A DNA stretch of 61,453 bases, from contig JAFUAD010000054.1 of the NCBI GenBank assembly GCA_017460835.1, forward strand, positions 1-61,453, in the 5' to 3' direction. Positions 26,735 through 36,719 of this stretch are shown piece by piece. How positions within the stretch are numbered: position 1 is the first letter of the stretch; every line of letters starts with the position of its first letter. The notes beneath the pieces were generated by a model. That model was given only the letters and a program-made list of their open reading frames with translations. It searched no databases and was not told where the DNA came from. This DNA is from Oscillospiraceae bacterium (lineage in GTDB: Bacteria; Bacillota; Clostridia; Oscillospirales; Ruminococcaceae). A program made the position numbers and the translations under genes.

Positions 26735-28801
26735 ATGAAATCTGCTTGCTTTGAAAACCGCGAGCTGTCGTGGCTGCGGTTCAATAAACGAGTTCTGGAG
26801 GAGGCGCAGTCTGCGGATAATCCGCTGCTGGAGCGCCTGTGCTTTACTGCCATTTTCCAGAGCAATCTGGACGAGTTTTTCAGAGTCCGCGTCGGCAATC
26901 TTCTGCGGAAGAAGGAAGACGATCCGAAGAAGAAGGATTCGATCAGCAAGCTGACCCCGAAAAAGCAGCTCAGGCTGATCTCCGAGCAGGTGCGCGCGAT
27001 GGCGCCGGTGCGCGATGCCGTATACCATGAGATCATGCTCGCGCTGCGCGCAGAGGGGCTCGAACAGATCAATATTCATGCGGCGACCCCGGCCGAGCAG
27101 CTCATGCTCTCGGAGTGGTTCAAGCGCGAGATCCGGCCGGTCTCGATGCCGGTGATCGTGGACAAGGGCAAGCCGTTCCCGTTTCTGCGCGACCGCCAGC
27201 TTTATGTAATTCTGCGGCTGGAATCAAAATCCGGCGTCAGAATGGGCATTCTGCCGGTCACGGATCAGTGTCAGCGCATTGTCCGCCTCGGCACAGGCGG
27301 CAGATTCATCCTCGCTGAGGATGTCATTCAGGCCTATGCGCACACAGTTTTCGGCAATGCCCGCGTGATCGACTGCACGACACTCCGCGTGACGCGCTCC
27401 GCAAGCATTACGCCGGAGGATATCGGCGACCTGAAAACCGGCGATTTCCGCGTCGATATGGAGCTGATGCTTCAGGAGCGGAAGCGCCTGCCGGTTGTCC
27501 GCGTCGAGCTCTCGGAGACCTTCTATCAGCCGGCGCTGGAATATCTCTGTGAAAAGCTCAAGGTGACGCCCGATCAGGTGTTCTATGCAAAGGCTCCGCT
27601 CGACCTTTCCTTTGCCTATGAGTGCAAGAACCTGCTGCAAAACCCGAAGCTGCAATATGAGCGGATGGTGCCGCAGAAATCGGCAATGATCGAGGAAAAC
27701 CGCTCGATGTTCCCGCAGATACGCAAAAAGGATATTCTGCTGAGCTACCCTTACGAAAGCATCCGCCCGTTTCTGCGTCTGCTGGACGAAGCCGCAGATG
27801 ATGCCAATGTCCTCAGCATTCAGATCACGCTGTACCGCATGGCGCGCGACAGCCGGGTCATCGCGGCACTCTGCGAGGCGGCGGGCAGAGGCAAGCAGGT
27901 CACGGCACTGACCGAGCTGCGCGCACGGTTTGACGAGGAGGGCAATATCGAGTGGTCAAAGGCACTGGAGCGCGCCGGCGTCCGCGTGATCTACGGCCCG
28001 GAAAATTATAAGGTTCACTCCAAGCTGCTGCTGATTACTCGCAAAAACCGCGGCAAAATCGAATCCTTTACGCAGATCGGCACCGGCAATTACAACGAAA
28101 AAACCGCTGCGATGTATACCGATTACTGCCTGATGACCGCTGACCCGGAGATCGCGGAGGATGCGGCAAATGTCTTTGCGGCGCTGGAACAGGATGCGCT
28201 GCCGGAGCCGCAGAAAACCCTGCTGGTCTCCCCGTTCGGGCTGCGTCCGCCGGTTCTGGATATGATTGACGAGGAGATTCGCCGTGCCGGGGAAGGCGAG
28301 GATGCCTATGTCGCACTGCGCATGAACGGGCTCTGCGACAAGACGATCATGAAAAAGCTGATCGAAGCATCGCAGGCAGGCGTGAAGATCGAGCTGCTTG
28401 TGAGAAGCGTCTGCTGCCTGATTCCGCGTATTCCGGAATTCACCGAAAATATCGAGGTGCGCAGCATTGTCGGGCGCTATCTGGAGCACGGCAGAGTCTA
28501 TTTCTTCGGCACCGGCGAGCGGATGAAGGTGTATCTCGGCTCCGCGGATTTCATGCCGCGCAATACGACAAAGCGTGTGGAGGTCTGCGCGCCGGTCAAG
28601 GATGCTGCACTGAAAAAACGCCTTTACGACGAATTCCGCCTCCAGTTCACCGATCCGGTCAAGGCGCGTTACCGCACCGCGGACGGCGAATATCATCTTC
28701 CCGAGGGCGGAAATCCCGCTGACAATTCGCAGGAAGCCCTGCACAGAGCCGCCTATGCACGCGCCGAACAGAAGGAGCAGCAGCTTGCAGCCAATGAATA
28801 A
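26735..28801 (+). CDS. ppk1: Polyphosphate kinase 1
   Basis: A 688-residue enzyme that reversibly polymerises ATP gamma-phosphate into polyphosphate. The N-terminal domain starts FENRELSWLRFNKRVLEEA, the middle has PSKSAMIEENRSMFPQIRKKDILLSYPYESIRPFLRLLDEAA, and the two phospholipase-D-like catalytic domains follow. The autophosphorylated His is in YKVHSKLLLITRK (His428), and a second conserved region is RSVCCLIPRIPEFTENIEVRSIVGRYLEHGRVYFF. Start 26735 is preferred to 26717 because GAGAGGAG precedes it and the family N-terminus begins there. It is followed 21 bp later by the AI-2E-type transporter gene. Confidence 0.94.
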   Translation: MKSACFENRELSWLRFNKRVLEEAQSADNPLLERLCFTAIFQSNLDEFFRVRVGNLLRKKEDDPKKKDSISKLTPKKQLRLISEQVRAMAPVRDAVYHEIMLALRAEGLEQINIHAATPAEQLMLSEWFKREIRPVSMPVIVDKGKPFPFLRDRQLYVILRLESKSGVRMGILPVTDQCQRIVRLGTGGRFILAEDVIQAYAHTVFGNARVIDCTTLRVTRSASITPEDIGDLKTGDFRVDMELMLQERKRLPVVRVELSETFYQPALEYLCEKLKVTPDQVFYAKAPLDLSFAYECKNLLQNPKLQYERMVPQKSAMIEENRSMFPQIRKKDILLSYPYESIRPFLRLLDEAADDANVLSIQITLYRMARDSRVIAALCEAAGRGKQVTALTELRARFDEEGNIEWSKALERAGVRVIYGPENYKVHSKLLLITRKNRGKIESFTQIGTGNYNEKTAAMYTDYCLMTADPEIAEDAANVFAALEQDALPEPQKTLLVSPFGLRPPVLDMIDEEIRRAGEGEDAYVALRMNGLCDKTIMKKLIEASQAGVKIELLVRSVCCLIPRIPEFTENIEVRSIVGRYLEHGRVYFFGTGERMKVYLGSADFMPRNTTKRVEVCAPVKDAALKKRLYDEFRLQFTDPVKARYRTADGEYHLPEGGNPADNSQEALHRAAYARAEQKEQQLAANE

Positions 28802-28822
28802 TCACGGAAAAGGACACAGGAC

Positions 28823-30145
28823 ATGACAGATAAGGATAAAAAGCGAAAAAACCGGATGCCGTTTTTCCTTGTTACATACGGGATTCTGCTCTACATGGCA
28901 TTGCAGAACTTCACATCGGTGAAAAATGTACTGCTCTGGATTATCGCGATTCTTGAGCCGGTCGCATACGGTATCTGCATTGCATTTATAATCAATCTGT
29001 TTATGAATATCTTTCGCTACCGGGTTTTTCACGCAATGGGAAATTCCAAGCGAAAATGGGAACAGAAGCTCTGCCCGGTGCTTTCGGGCATCTGTACCGC
29101 GCTGGTATTCCTGATTATCGTCACGATGATCATTTTCATCATCATTCCGCAGATTTACAGCGCGATCAATACGCTGATCGAAAAAATGCCGAGCAGCCAG
29201 AAGCAGCTCATGGCGCTGATCGAAAGCAAGCTGACCCAATACCACGCACCGGAATTTGTCATCAAAAAGGTGCATAATTACGATCTGGACTGGAACACCG
29301 CGCTGAAATGGCTCACCGATCTGATGGACGGCAATGTCAAAACCGTTCTCGGCACCGCATTCAATGCAACGGCATCGGTTCTCTCGACCGCAACCAACCT
29401 GATTCTCGGTCTGATCATCGCGATCTATCTTCTGGTGCAGAAGCGCCGTGTCATCTATGTCTGGCACAAGATTCTGGAGCTGTTCGTCCCGAAGCAGTAT
29501 CTCCCGCAGACCAGAAGAATCCTGACGCTGACCAAGACCTCCTTCTCCAATTTCCTGACCGGACAGTTTATCGAGGCAACGCTCCTCGGAACACTGACCG
29601 GCATCGGAATGGCAATTTTCCGCATTCCTTATGCCGCAACAGTCGGCATCATCATCGGCATTACCGCCCTGCTCCCGATCATCGGCGCATGGATCGGCGG
29701 CGGTCTCGGCGCACTGCTGGTCTGGGTGGAATCGCCGGAGAAGGCGATCTGGTTTATTGTGTTCATCTTCGTTTTGCAGCAGTTTGATAATCAGCTGATC
29801 TATCCGAAGGTCGTCGGCGATACGATCGGCCTGCCGGGACTTCTGGTTCTGATCGCGGTAATCGTCGGCGGCGGACTGGGCGGCGTGATCGGCATTATCG
29901 TCGCGGTTCCGATTTTTGCAATCGCGTATTCGCTGCTCAAGGATGCGATCGACCGCCTGCCTGCGGAGGAGGACGCTGAGCCGCAGACCGACCCGCCCGC
30001 TCCTCTGCCCGCTGCGGAGGATGCCGGTGCGGCAGAGGCAGTCATAGAGGAAACCGTCACGGAAACCGTTGTGACGGTCACAAGAAAAACAGAACCGGCC
30101 GCTCCTGCTCCTCAGAAGCGGAAACGCAGCCGGAAAAAGCGCTGA
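28823..30145 (+). CDS. AI-2E-family transporter
   Basis: A 440-residue membrane protein with about eight helices, the TqsA/YtvI-like family. The N-terminal pair lies at about 12-70 and another helix near 88-115. An amphipathic middle domain (IPQIYSAINTLIEKMPSSQKQLMALIESKL) precedes the C-terminal bundle with GIGMAIFRIPYAATVGIIIGITALLPIIGAWIGGGLGALLV and IYPKVVGDTIGLPGLLVLIAVIVGGGLGGVIGIIVAVP. The family moves signalling molecules, ions or other small substrates; which one here is unknown. A charged, Ala/Pro-rich cytoplasmic tail of about 65 residues ends in basic residues and is longer than usual. Confidence 0.88.
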   Translation: MTDKDKKRKNRMPFFLVTYGILLYMALQNFTSVKNVLLWIIAILEPVAYGICIAFIINLFMNIFRYRVFHAMGNSKRKWEQKLCPVLSGICTALVFLIIVTMIIFIIIPQIYSAINTLIEKMPSSQKQLMALIESKLTQYHAPEFVIKKVHNYDLDWNTALKWLTDLMDGNVKTVLGTAFNATASVLSTATNLILGLIIAIYLLVQKRRVIYVWHKILELFVPKQYLPQTRRILTLTKTSFSNFLTGQFIEATLLGTLTGIGMAIFRIPYAATVGIIIGITALLPIIGAWIGGGLGALLVWVESPEKAIWFIVFIFVLQQFDNQLIYPKVVGDTIGLPGLLVLIAVIVGGGLGGVIGIIVAVPIFAIAYSLLKDAIDRLPAEEDAEPQTDPPAPLPAAEDAGAAEAVIEETVTETVVTVTRKTEPAAPAPQKRKRSRKKR

Positions 30146-30148
30146 AAG

Positions 30149-30178
30149 AAAACCACCCGTTTTTTGGCGGGTGGTTTC
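30149..30178. terminator. Bidirectional intrinsic terminator
   Basis: A 10-bp stem (AACCACCCG with CGGGTGGTT, 30151-30159 and 30168-30175) lies between convergent genes, with T-rich tails on both strands. Confidence 0.88.
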
Positions 30179-30195
30179 GCTTTATTATGAAGGGA

Positions 30196-30882
30196 TTATT
30201 TCGCGGGATATTTCTTATAGCCCGGATGCCTTCCGGTCACGCCGTACTGCGCGCGCATGCCGATCAGGCGGTCGATGTTCTCTCTGGAAATATCCACGGC
30301 GCCGCCGAGCAGCCGCGCCACGAGAGAGATCTGCGCCTGAAGCTCCAGCGTTTCCATGCGGTAATAGGCCGTTGTGAGATCGGCACCGACCGTCAGCGCA
30401 CCGTGATTCTCCAGCAGCATCACATCATGCTCCTGCAAATACGGCGCAATCGCCTCCGGCACCTCGTTGGTCGAGGGCGTCCCGTAGGGCGTATTCGGCA
30501 CCGAGCCGACCGCGATCACGGTCTCGATCATGCAGTAATCGTCAAGCGACTGATGCGCACAGGCAAAGCCGGTCGCGACCGGCGGATGCGCATGCACCAC
30601 CGCGCCGACGTCCGGGCGGTCGTGATAGCAGCGCAGGTGCATTTTGACCTCTGAGGACGGTCTCCAGCCCTCCGCCGCCTCGATGATCCGGAACTGATCG
30701 TCGATCAGACCGATCTTGTCCGGCGTGATATCCGCCTTGCTGACGCCGGTCTGCGTCGCAAGATACAGCCCGTCCGCCACCTTTACCGTCACATTGCCGT
30801 CATTTGCGGCAACCCAGCCCTTCTGCCACATCTTATGGCAGACCGCAACCATAGCTTCCTTGATCGCACTGTACTGTTCCAT
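30196..30882 (-). CDS. fucA: L-fuculose-1-phosphate aldolase (class II aldolase)
   Basis: A 228-residue zinc aldolase that splits fuculose 1-phosphate into dihydroxyacetone phosphate and lactaldehyde. The family is shown by AANDGNVTVKVADGLYLATQTGVSKADI (phosphate-binding loop), PSSEVKMHLRCYHDRPDVGAVVHAHPPVATGFA (Glu and the HAHP zinc ligands) and MLLENHGALTVGADLTTAYYRMETLE (third His). Its place as the last gene of a fucI-kinase-fucU-fucA operon makes fuculose 1-phosphate the most likely substrate. A rhamnulose- or ribulose-phosphate aldolase would look alike. Start 30882 follows GGAAAGGA. Confidence 0.88.
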   Translation of the reverse strand: MEQYSAIKEAMVAVCHKMWQKGWVAANDGNVTVKVADGLYLATQTGVSKADITPDKIGLIDDQFRIIEAAEGWRPSSEVKMHLRCYHDRPDVGAVVHAHPPVATGFACAHQSLDDYCMIETVIAVGSVPNTPYGTPSTNEVPEAIAPYLQEHDVMLLENHGALTVGADLTTAYYRMETLELQAQISLVARLLGGAVDISRENIDRLIGMRAQYGVTGRHPGYKKYPAK

Positions 30883-30899
30883 TTTGATTCCTTTCCGGC

Positions 30900-31334
30900 T
30901 CACACAACGCCCTTTTGCAGCATCACATTCGCATAAACTGCCTTTTCACCGGTCGCAACGATCGCATAGGCGGTTTTCGCCTCATCATAAAACCGGAACC
31001 GCTCAATCGTCCCGATCGCATCATCACCGCGGTCATCGTGCTTTGCGACGATCGCCCGGTATTCATCCCAGATCGGCGTTTTGGCGGGGTCTCCGGGCAT
31101 TACCTCCATCAGGCTGACCGGATGCTCCGTATAGGTATCGAGCGGGAAAAACTGCAAAATCGCATCCAGCAGCTCCGGGACGCCGTGCCCGTCGCAGCGG
31201 ATGACAATGCTCTGTTTCCCGACCGATTCGGCAGGGAAATTTCCGTCTGCCAGCACGATCCTGTCAGAGTGCCCCATTTCGCAAAGCACCTTCAGAAGCT
31301 CCGGCGACAGGATCGGCGGGATATGTTTCAGCAT
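30900..31334 (-). CDS. fucU: L-fucose mutarotase
   Basis: A 144-residue RbsD/FucU-family protein that interconverts alpha and beta anomers of L-fucose. It begins [37 protein letters not shown], with the conserved catalytic-site His-x-Asp and the DGNFPA motif. It continues with VIRCDGHGVPELLDAILQFFPLDTY and RFRFYDEAKTAYAIVATGEKAVYANVMLQKGV, the standard ending. It overlaps the kinase stop by 7 bp and precedes fucA by 17 bp. Confidence 0.93.
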   Translation of the reverse strand: MLKHIPPILSPELLKVLCEMGHSDRIVLADGNFPAESVGKQSIVIRCDGHGVPELLDAILQFFPLDTYTEHPVSLMEVMPGDPAKTPIWDEYRAIVAKHDDRGDDAIGTIERFRFYDEAKTAYAIVATGEKAVYANVMLQKGVV

Positions 31335-32833
31335 GAGAGTTCCTTTCCGGCGCCGCAGATCTGCGCCCGGTATTTTTGATAGATTTCGCCGCCCTGCTGC
31401 CTGTTCTGCAAATCAGGCTCAAAGCAGGTGACCTTCTGCGAAGCGCGGCACACTGCCCGAACCTCGCCGATGCTTTGCAGCGCACCTGCCGCATAAATCT
31501 GCACGGCGATATTGCCGAGCGCGGTCGCTTCGGCATCGCAGGCATAGACCGGAATCCCGCAGAGATCAGCGGTCATCTGCATCAGCATCGGATTCCGCGC
31601 GCCGCCGCCGATCACATACAGCCGCGGATAGGTGCGCTTTGTGACCGATTGCAGGGCTTCGAGCGCAGCGCGGTATTGCAGCGCAAGGCTTTCCGTGATG
31701 CAGCGGAATACGGCACCGGGCGTCTCCGGAGCCGGCTGCCCGGTCTCGCTGCAAAATGCAGCAATCCCCTGCAAAATCCCGTGATCTGCCGCAAAGCGCG
31801 GATGCTCCGTGTCAATCAGGCTCCGGAATGGCGCTGCCTGCTGCGCAGCTGCAAGCATTTCGTTGTAATTGAATTTCTGCCCGTTCTGCTCATATTCGCG
31901 CAGGCTTTGCTGCATGATCCACAGCCCGGTCAGATTTTTCAGGAATGCGGTTTTGTTTCCGAACGCGGATTCATTTGTAAATGCCGCGGCTCTTGCTTCC
32001 CCGGTCAGTACCGGCGCATGGAGCTCCGTGCCGAGCAGCGACCATGTTCCGCAGCTCAGGAACGCAAACTCTGCTTCTTCTGCCGGAACTGCCGCGAGCG
32101 CCGACTGCGTATCATGCCCGCAGACCGCATAAACCGGAACCGGCTGCATTTGCAGCTCCTCGCAGAGCTCCGCAGAGAGCATCCCGCGCAGCGTGCCGCA
32201 GTCCTGTATTTCAGGGAGAAACGACCGGTTCAGGCCGTAAGAATCAGCAACCGACACCGCCCAGTCCTTCTGCCGCGGGTCATAAAGCTGTGTTGTCGAG
32301 GCGATCGAGCGGTCACAGGCAATGCGCCCTGTCAGGAAATACGCAAAGAGATCGGGCATCAGCAAAAGCTGCTTTGCATTTGCAAGAAGCTCCGGCTGCT
32401 GCTGCTTCATTGCCAATAGCTGAAACAGCGTATTGATCTCCATGATCTGATTGCCGGTCGCGTCATAGAGCGCATCCTGCGGGAGCACGGCTTCTGCCTG
32501 TTTGAGTGTCCCGTGCGTTCTGGTATCGCGGTAATGCACCGGATTGGCAAGCAGTCTGCCGGATGCATCCAGCAGGCCGAAATCCACGCCCCATGTGTCA
32601 ATGCCGATTCCGCTGATCTGGTACGGCTTTGCCTTCCGGATGCCCTGTCTGATCTCGTGCATCAGACGCAGCACATCCCAGTACAGCGTCCCGTTTACCC
32701 GAACCGGATCGTTCGGGAAGCGGTGGATTTCCTCGAGTGTAATCCGGCTGCCGTCAAATTCCCCGATTATGGCTCTGCCGCTCGATGCCCCGAGATCAAT
32801 CGCAAGAAAGCAATTTTTCATTGCGCTGCTCAT
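31328..32833 (-). CDS. FGGY-family carbohydrate kinase, rhamnulokinase type, in the fucose operon
   Basis: A 501-residue sugar kinase of the FGGY family. The phosphate-1 loop is [18 protein letters not shown], and [21 protein letters not shown] is the conserved FGGY N-terminal signature in the form found in RhaB. Downstream are [30 protein letters not shown] and [38 protein letters not shown], the C-terminal signature. Position between fucI and fucU implies that it phosphorylates L-fuculose although it resembles rhamnulokinase. The start is taken at 32833, where ATGA overlaps the fucI stop; a second Met lies four codons on. Confidence 0.88.
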   Translation of the reverse strand: MSSAMKNCFLAIDLGASSGRAIIGEFDGSRITLEEIHRFPNDPVRVNGTLYWDVLRLMHEIRQGIRKAKPYQISGIGIDTWGVDFGLLDASGRLLANPVHYRDTRTHGTLKQAEAVLPQDALYDATGNQIMEINTLFQLLAMKQQQPELLANAKQLLLMPDLFAYFLTGRIACDRSIASTTQLYDPRQKDWAVSVADSYGLNRSFLPEIQDCGTLRGMLSAELCEELQMQPVPVYAVCGHDTQSALAAVPAEEAEFAFLSCGTWSLLGTELHAPVLTGEARAAAFTNESAFGNKTAFLKNLTGLWIMQQSLREYEQNGQKFNYNEMLAAAQQAAPFRSLIDTEHPRFAADHGILQGIAAFCSETGQPAPETPGAVFRCITESLALQYRAALEALQSVTKRTYPRLYVIGGGARNPMLMQMTADLCGIPVYACDAEATALGNIAVQIYAAGALQSIGEVRAVCRASQKVTCFEPDLQNRQQGGEIYQKYRAQICGAGKELSC

Positions 32834-34626
32834 TTCTGATACATCGGCCCGTAATTTGCGCAGGCGCGGTAATCTGCCCCCTCGGGGTCCATCCCAAATG
32901 CATTCCATGCCGCCGGACGGAAGATCTGCTCCTCCGGCACATTGTGCATCGCGACCGGAATCCGGAGAATCGAGGCAAGCGTAATCAGATCAGCGCCGAT
33001 ATGGCCGTAGCTGATCGCGCCGTGATTTGCGCCCCAGTGGTTCATGACCTCATAGGCCGAGGTAAAGGCGCCCTTGCCGGTCATGCGCGGGGTAAACCAT
33101 GTGCACGGCCATGTATAATCGGTGCGCTTCCAGAGGATATCGTTGACCTCATCAGGAAGCTGAACCGTCCAGCCCTCTGCGATTTGCAGCATCGGGCCAA
33201 GTCCCTTGACAAGGTTCAGGCGAATCATCGTGACCGGCATCTCCGCATCGGTCACAAAGCGGGAGGAATACCCGCCGCCGCGGAAATAGCCGCAGTCCGC
33301 ATAATTCCAGGTCACCGCGTTCATGATCGCATCCTGATCGGCCTGCGTTACATCGTACCATGCCTTCATGACCGCATTGCCGTTTTCGTCCTTCGCCTTG
33401 CCGGTCGCATCCAGACAGCAGGCGCCGGAGTTGATCAGGTGAATAAAGCCGTTTGCCTCCTTCGCTCTGCCGGTCAGCTCATAGTTTGCCGCCTTTTTCA
33501 GCGCATCGCCGCTCCAGTAGGTGCGGACATCTGCAAACATCTGCGCACGGTTTGTCAGCAGCTTCATGAACAGCATGCCGAGACCGTTCAGAACATCATT
33601 CTCAGTCGCAAGGATATACGGCTCTCTGGCGCCGTTCCAGTCAAAGGAGGTATTGAGCAGTGCCTCCGGATAATCGGCATTCGGGTAGAAATCCGTCCAC
33701 TGCCGCTGACCCTGGAACCCCGCCGCGATTGCGTTGTGCCCGACGGCCTCCTCCTCGCAGCCCTTCGGCAGATTCGGGTTGCCGTTCATCAGATCCTTGA
33801 TAATGCACATCATCTTGACGACGAATTCCCAGTCCTGCTCCTTCTGCTCCGCGGTGCGCTGCACCTCCGGCGGGTTCTTGTCGAAGCCCTCGATGCAGTG
33901 CGCCTTTGTCCATTTGAGCGCCTTCTGATACTCCGCCTCATCATAGATATTCTCGGTCATTCTGCGGATGATCTCGACCTCATCGACCGATTCCACGCGC
34001 ATTCCGAGATAATCCTCGATAAACTCCGGGCTGATGATCGAGCCGCCGATGCCCATGCAGATTGAGCCGATCTGCAAATAGGATTTGCCGCGCATCGTTG
34101 CCGCAGCAACCGCAGCCCTGCCGAAGCGCAGCAGCTTTTCCTGCACATCTGCGGGAATTTCCGTGTCATCCGCCTCACAGACATCATGGCCGTAAATGCC
34201 GAAAGCCGGCAGTCCCTTCTGCGCATGGGTCGCAAGAACCGATGCGAGATAGACCGCGCCCGGACGCTCGGTGCCGTTGAAGCCCCAGACCGCCTTGATC
34301 GTATTCGGGTCCATGTCCATCGTCTCCGCGCCGTAGCACCAGCACGGCGTCACGGTCAGCGTGATATCCACGCCGGCCTTTCTGAACTGATCTGCACAGG
34401 CAGCGGCCTCCGCAACGCGGCCGATCGTCGTATCGGAAATGACGACCTTCACCGGCTCGCCGTTTGAGTAGCGCAGATTTTTGGTAAACAGCTCTGCCGC
34501 GGATTTTGCCATATTCATTGTCTGCTCCTCAAGGGAGCCTCTGACATTCAGATAGCCGCGTCTGCCGTCGATCGTCGGGCGAATGCCGATCACCGGGTAC
34601 TCCCCGATCAGTCTGCTTTTTGCCAT
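32830..34626 (-). CDS. fucI: L-fucose isomerase
   Basis: A 598-residue manganese-dependent ketol isomerase converting L-fucose to L-fuculose. Family segments are [28 protein letters not shown] at the N-terminus, [70 protein letters not shown] with the metal-binding acidic residues, and [32 protein letters not shown] near the end. Length matches E. coli FucI (about 590). It is the first gene of the operon, with its own promoter and a palindromic operator; AAGGAGG precedes the start. Confidence 0.95.
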   Translation of the reverse strand: MAKSRLIGEYPVIGIRPTIDGRRGYLNVRGSLEEQTMNMAKSAAELFTKNLRYSNGEPVKVVISDTTIGRVAEAAACADQFRKAGVDITLTVTPCWCYGAETMDMDPNTIKAVWGFNGTERPGAVYLASVLATHAQKGLPAFGIYGHDVCEADDTEIPADVQEKLLRFGRAAVAAATMRGKSYLQIGSICMGIGGSIISPEFIEDYLGMRVESVDEVEIIRRMTENIYDEAEYQKALKWTKAHCIEGFDKNPPEVQRTAEQKEQDWEFVVKMMCIIKDLMNGNPNLPKGCEEEAVGHNAIAAGFQGQRQWTDFYPNADYPEALLNTSFDWNGAREPYILATENDVLNGLGMLFMKLLTNRAQMFADVRTYWSGDALKKAANYELTGRAKEANGFIHLINSGACCLDATGKAKDENGNAVMKAWYDVTQADQDAIMNAVTWNYADCGYFRGGGYSSRFVTDAEMPVTMIRLNLVKGLGPMLQIAEGWTVQLPDEVNDILWKRTDYTWPCTWFTPRMTGKGAFTSAYEVMNHWGANHGAISYGHIGADLITLASILRIPVAMHNVPEEQIFRPAAWNAFGMDPEGADYRACANYGPMYQK

Positions 34627-34672
34627 ATTGAATCCTCCTTATTTCACTTCAGTCAAGATGTTTCTTGCTATT

Positions 34673-34691
34673 TTGCGCTATATTATCGCAA
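34673..34691. promoter_or_regulatory. Palindromic operator of the fucose operon
   Basis: The 19-bp imperfect palindrome TTGCG-N-TA-N3-TA-N-CGCAA sits just downstream of the -10 element of the fucI promoter, close to the expected transcription start, where a repressor would block initiation. The regulator gene is not in the window. Confidence 0.6.
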
Positions 34692-34700
34692 CTATATTAT

Positions 34701-34728
34701 ATTATAGCACTTTTTTTATATTTTTCAA
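34701..34728 (-). promoter_or_regulatory. Sigma-A-type promoter of the fucose operon
   Basis: On the minus strand TTGAAA (34728-34723) and TATAAT (34706-34701) are spaced by 16 bp, 75 nt before fucI. Confidence 0.78.
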
Positions 34729-34793
34729 GTCCTATTTGTCATTTCTCCTGCCAAATAATCACTGCTTTTTTTGTGATGTTTCCACAAATCCCC

Positions 34794-36020
34794 CTACTGC
34801 TCCAGAACGCTCCGGATGACCGCATCCCGTTCCTGAGCAGAAAGCTCCGCGAGCGAATCGGAATGATAAAAGCAGATGCCGCAAAGCGCCGGTTCCCGCA
34901 GCATTTCGCCCGCCTGTCTCGCGAGAATGCCCGGATACCGGATCCACTCGTCCTGCCCGTCCCCGGCAAAGGGGTCCTCCGCTCCGACCTTGTATGCCGC
35001 GAGCCCGACTGCCAGCCCGACATGCTCTGCCCGCGGCATCGAAATCCATTCCTCCGCAGTCTCCGCAAAGGGGCACATCTCATTGAGATACCCGAAATAA
35101 ATCTGCGGAATCAGCAGATCGCAGCAGTCCCCTGCCCTGCTCCATTCCTCTACATCCGCAAACAGCGTATCATAATTCATCAGCAGATTTCCCTGCGGGC
35201 TGATCGAGAAAACCCGTTCCCCGGCATCCTCATGCGCTGCCGCATACATCTGCCTGACCAGCGCCGTGATATTTTCCCTGCGCCACTGTGCAAGATCAGC
35301 CTCGCCCGATCTCCGGAACTCCTCCGCATCAAAGGCCGGCGCATCGGTCGGGTAAAAATAATCGTCGATGTGGATTCCGTCCGGACGGTAACGCTCGATC
35401 AGCTCGCGCAGCACATCGGTCAGGAAGTCGCGTGTTGTTTTCGCTGCCGGATTCAGATAATACCGCCCCTCCCATTCGGATAGATTTGCGGCTTTCAGCG
35501 CGCTGTCGCGATACCACTGCGTCAGAACCGCATCGCCCCTCTGCGCTTCCATATATTCCCTTGTTTGCAGCCTGAGCGGATTGATCCACAGATGCAGCGA
35601 CAGATCAAGCTCCCCGCAAATCTCCTGAAACACAGCGATCTCGTCGATTCCGTGCGCGGTCGGCGTCATCGGGTAATTGGCAGAGGGATAGGTGCTCTCG
35701 CCGAATGCGCACACATGCAAAAAGACCGTATTGACGCCGAAATTCTGCATCTCTGACAAATACTGCCGCACCGTTTCCCTCGCCGTATCTGCTTCGCCGG
35801 AGGAAAACAGCTTGTCACAGATAAAATACGGAACCCACACGCCGACTATGCGTGCAGCCCCGCCGCTTTCATTCAGATGAAGCTGCTGCAGGGTCTGCCC
35901 GCCGGGAACCGCTGCCGCCGGTTCCTTCTGCCGGTTCCCGTCCGTGCAGGCTGTCAGCAGCAGAATCCAGACCGTCACACAAATCAACAACCTCAATACC
36001 CTGTTCCTCACGCAGAACAC
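34794..36020 (-). CDS. Lipoprotein with glycosyl-hydrolase-like (DUF187/GHL10) domain
   Basis: A 408-residue exported lipoprotein. The signal peptide ends with the lipobox LLLTAC (Cys about residue 25). The rest is a GHL10/DUF187 TIM barrel: RIVGVWVPYFICDKLF, EMQNFGVNTVFLHVCAFGESTYPS, WINPLRLQTREY, RYRPDGIHIDDYFYPTD (the conserved Asp-Asp pair), and ISPQGNLLMNYDTLFADVEEWSRAGDCCDLLIPQIYFGY. Relatives are secreted or lipid-anchored proteins thought to act on peptidoglycan or extracellular polysaccharide; activity has seldom been shown. It stands downstream of a different transcription unit than the fuc operon. Confidence 0.82.
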   Translation of the reverse strand: MFCVRNRVLRLLICVTVWILLLTACTDGNRQKEPAAAVPGGQTLQQLHLNESGGAARIVGVWVPYFICDKLFSSGEADTARETVRQYLSEMQNFGVNTVFLHVCAFGESTYPSANYPMTPTAHGIDEIAVFQEICGELDLSLHLWINPLRLQTREYMEAQRGDAVLTQWYRDSALKAANLSEWEGRYYLNPAAKTTRDFLTDVLRELIERYRPDGIHIDDYFYPTDAPAFDAEEFRRSGEADLAQWRRENITALVRQMYAAAHEDAGERVFSISPQGNLLMNYDTLFADVEEWSRAGDCCDLLIPQIYFGYLNEMCPFAETAEEWISMPRAEHVGLAVGLAAYKVGAEDPFAGDGQDEWIRYPGILARQAGEMLREPALCGICFYHSDSLAELSAQERDAVIRSVLEQ

Positions 36021-36149
36021 CCCTTTGTTCAGGATGTTCTTATCATATCAGGGCAGGTCTGCGAAATCTGTCGCGCAGATGCTTGTCATCTCAAAAATAT
36101 CGCGGTGCCGGTATGCATAAATTCCCGCTTCCGTCCGATCAAACAAAAA

Positions 36150-36182
36150 GAAGCGGACTTCGACCGGGAAACCGAAGTCCGC
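36150..36182 (-). terminator. Intrinsic terminator of the small minus-strand gene
   Basis: A perfect 10-bp stem (GCGGACTTCG at 36153-36162, CGAAGTCCGC at 36173-36182). On the minus strand the stem is followed by TTCTTTTTGTTT. Confidence 0.85.
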
Positions 36183-36207
36183 CTACTATCTCTAAAAAAT
36201 GCCGCGC

Positions 36208-36516
36208 TTATGAGGTCTTTTTCCGTTTCCGCAGGATTTGCACGATCCTGTCCCACGCTTCCTGATTCTCCTCCTGCGTGCCGTCCAGCTCCTCGATCGG
36301 CACATTCGCCCGCGCGGCGCATTCCGCAGTCGCCGTCTCAAAATACACCTCGTCGATCGGCTCGGTGCTCTCCGCATACCGGATGATATCGCCGGACTTC
36401 TGCTCCTTGAAAAAGAGCATCGCCAGATACTCAGCGGTATAGAAGCCCTGCGTGAGCGGGTGTTCATCCGCATAGGCACTGCACCACGCCTCGATCTTCC
36501 GATCGGTGATCTTCAT
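36208..36516 (-). CDS. Small hypothetical protein
   Basis: A 102-residue soluble protein, acidic in the middle and ending in a basic Arg/Lys cluster (LRKRKKTS). No signal peptide, membrane segment or recognised motif was seen. It is supported as a gene by the GAAAGGGG-like ribosome-binding region, typical codon use and a strong terminator 26 bp after the stop. It is divergent from the LysE-type gene. Confidence 0.6.
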   Translation of the reverse strand: MKITDRKIEAWCSAYADEHPLTQGFYTAEYLAMLFFKEQKSGDIIRYAESTEPIDEVYFETATAECAARANVPIEELDGTQEENQEAWDRIVQILRKRKKTS

Positions 36517-36719
36517 TCTGCACCGTCCCCTTTCTGCATTTCCTTAAGAATATTGTAGCATGTTTCGAGCAGAAAATCAAGCGGATACAGGAAAATGCAA
36601 AAGATTTTTTCAGAAAGGATTGATTTTTTCCGGAGTTTGTATTATAATGATAAAGCTGTGTCCCCTGACATATCGTGGATAGAGGGAACTATCATGACAT
36701 CATTTACGGAGCTGTTTGC

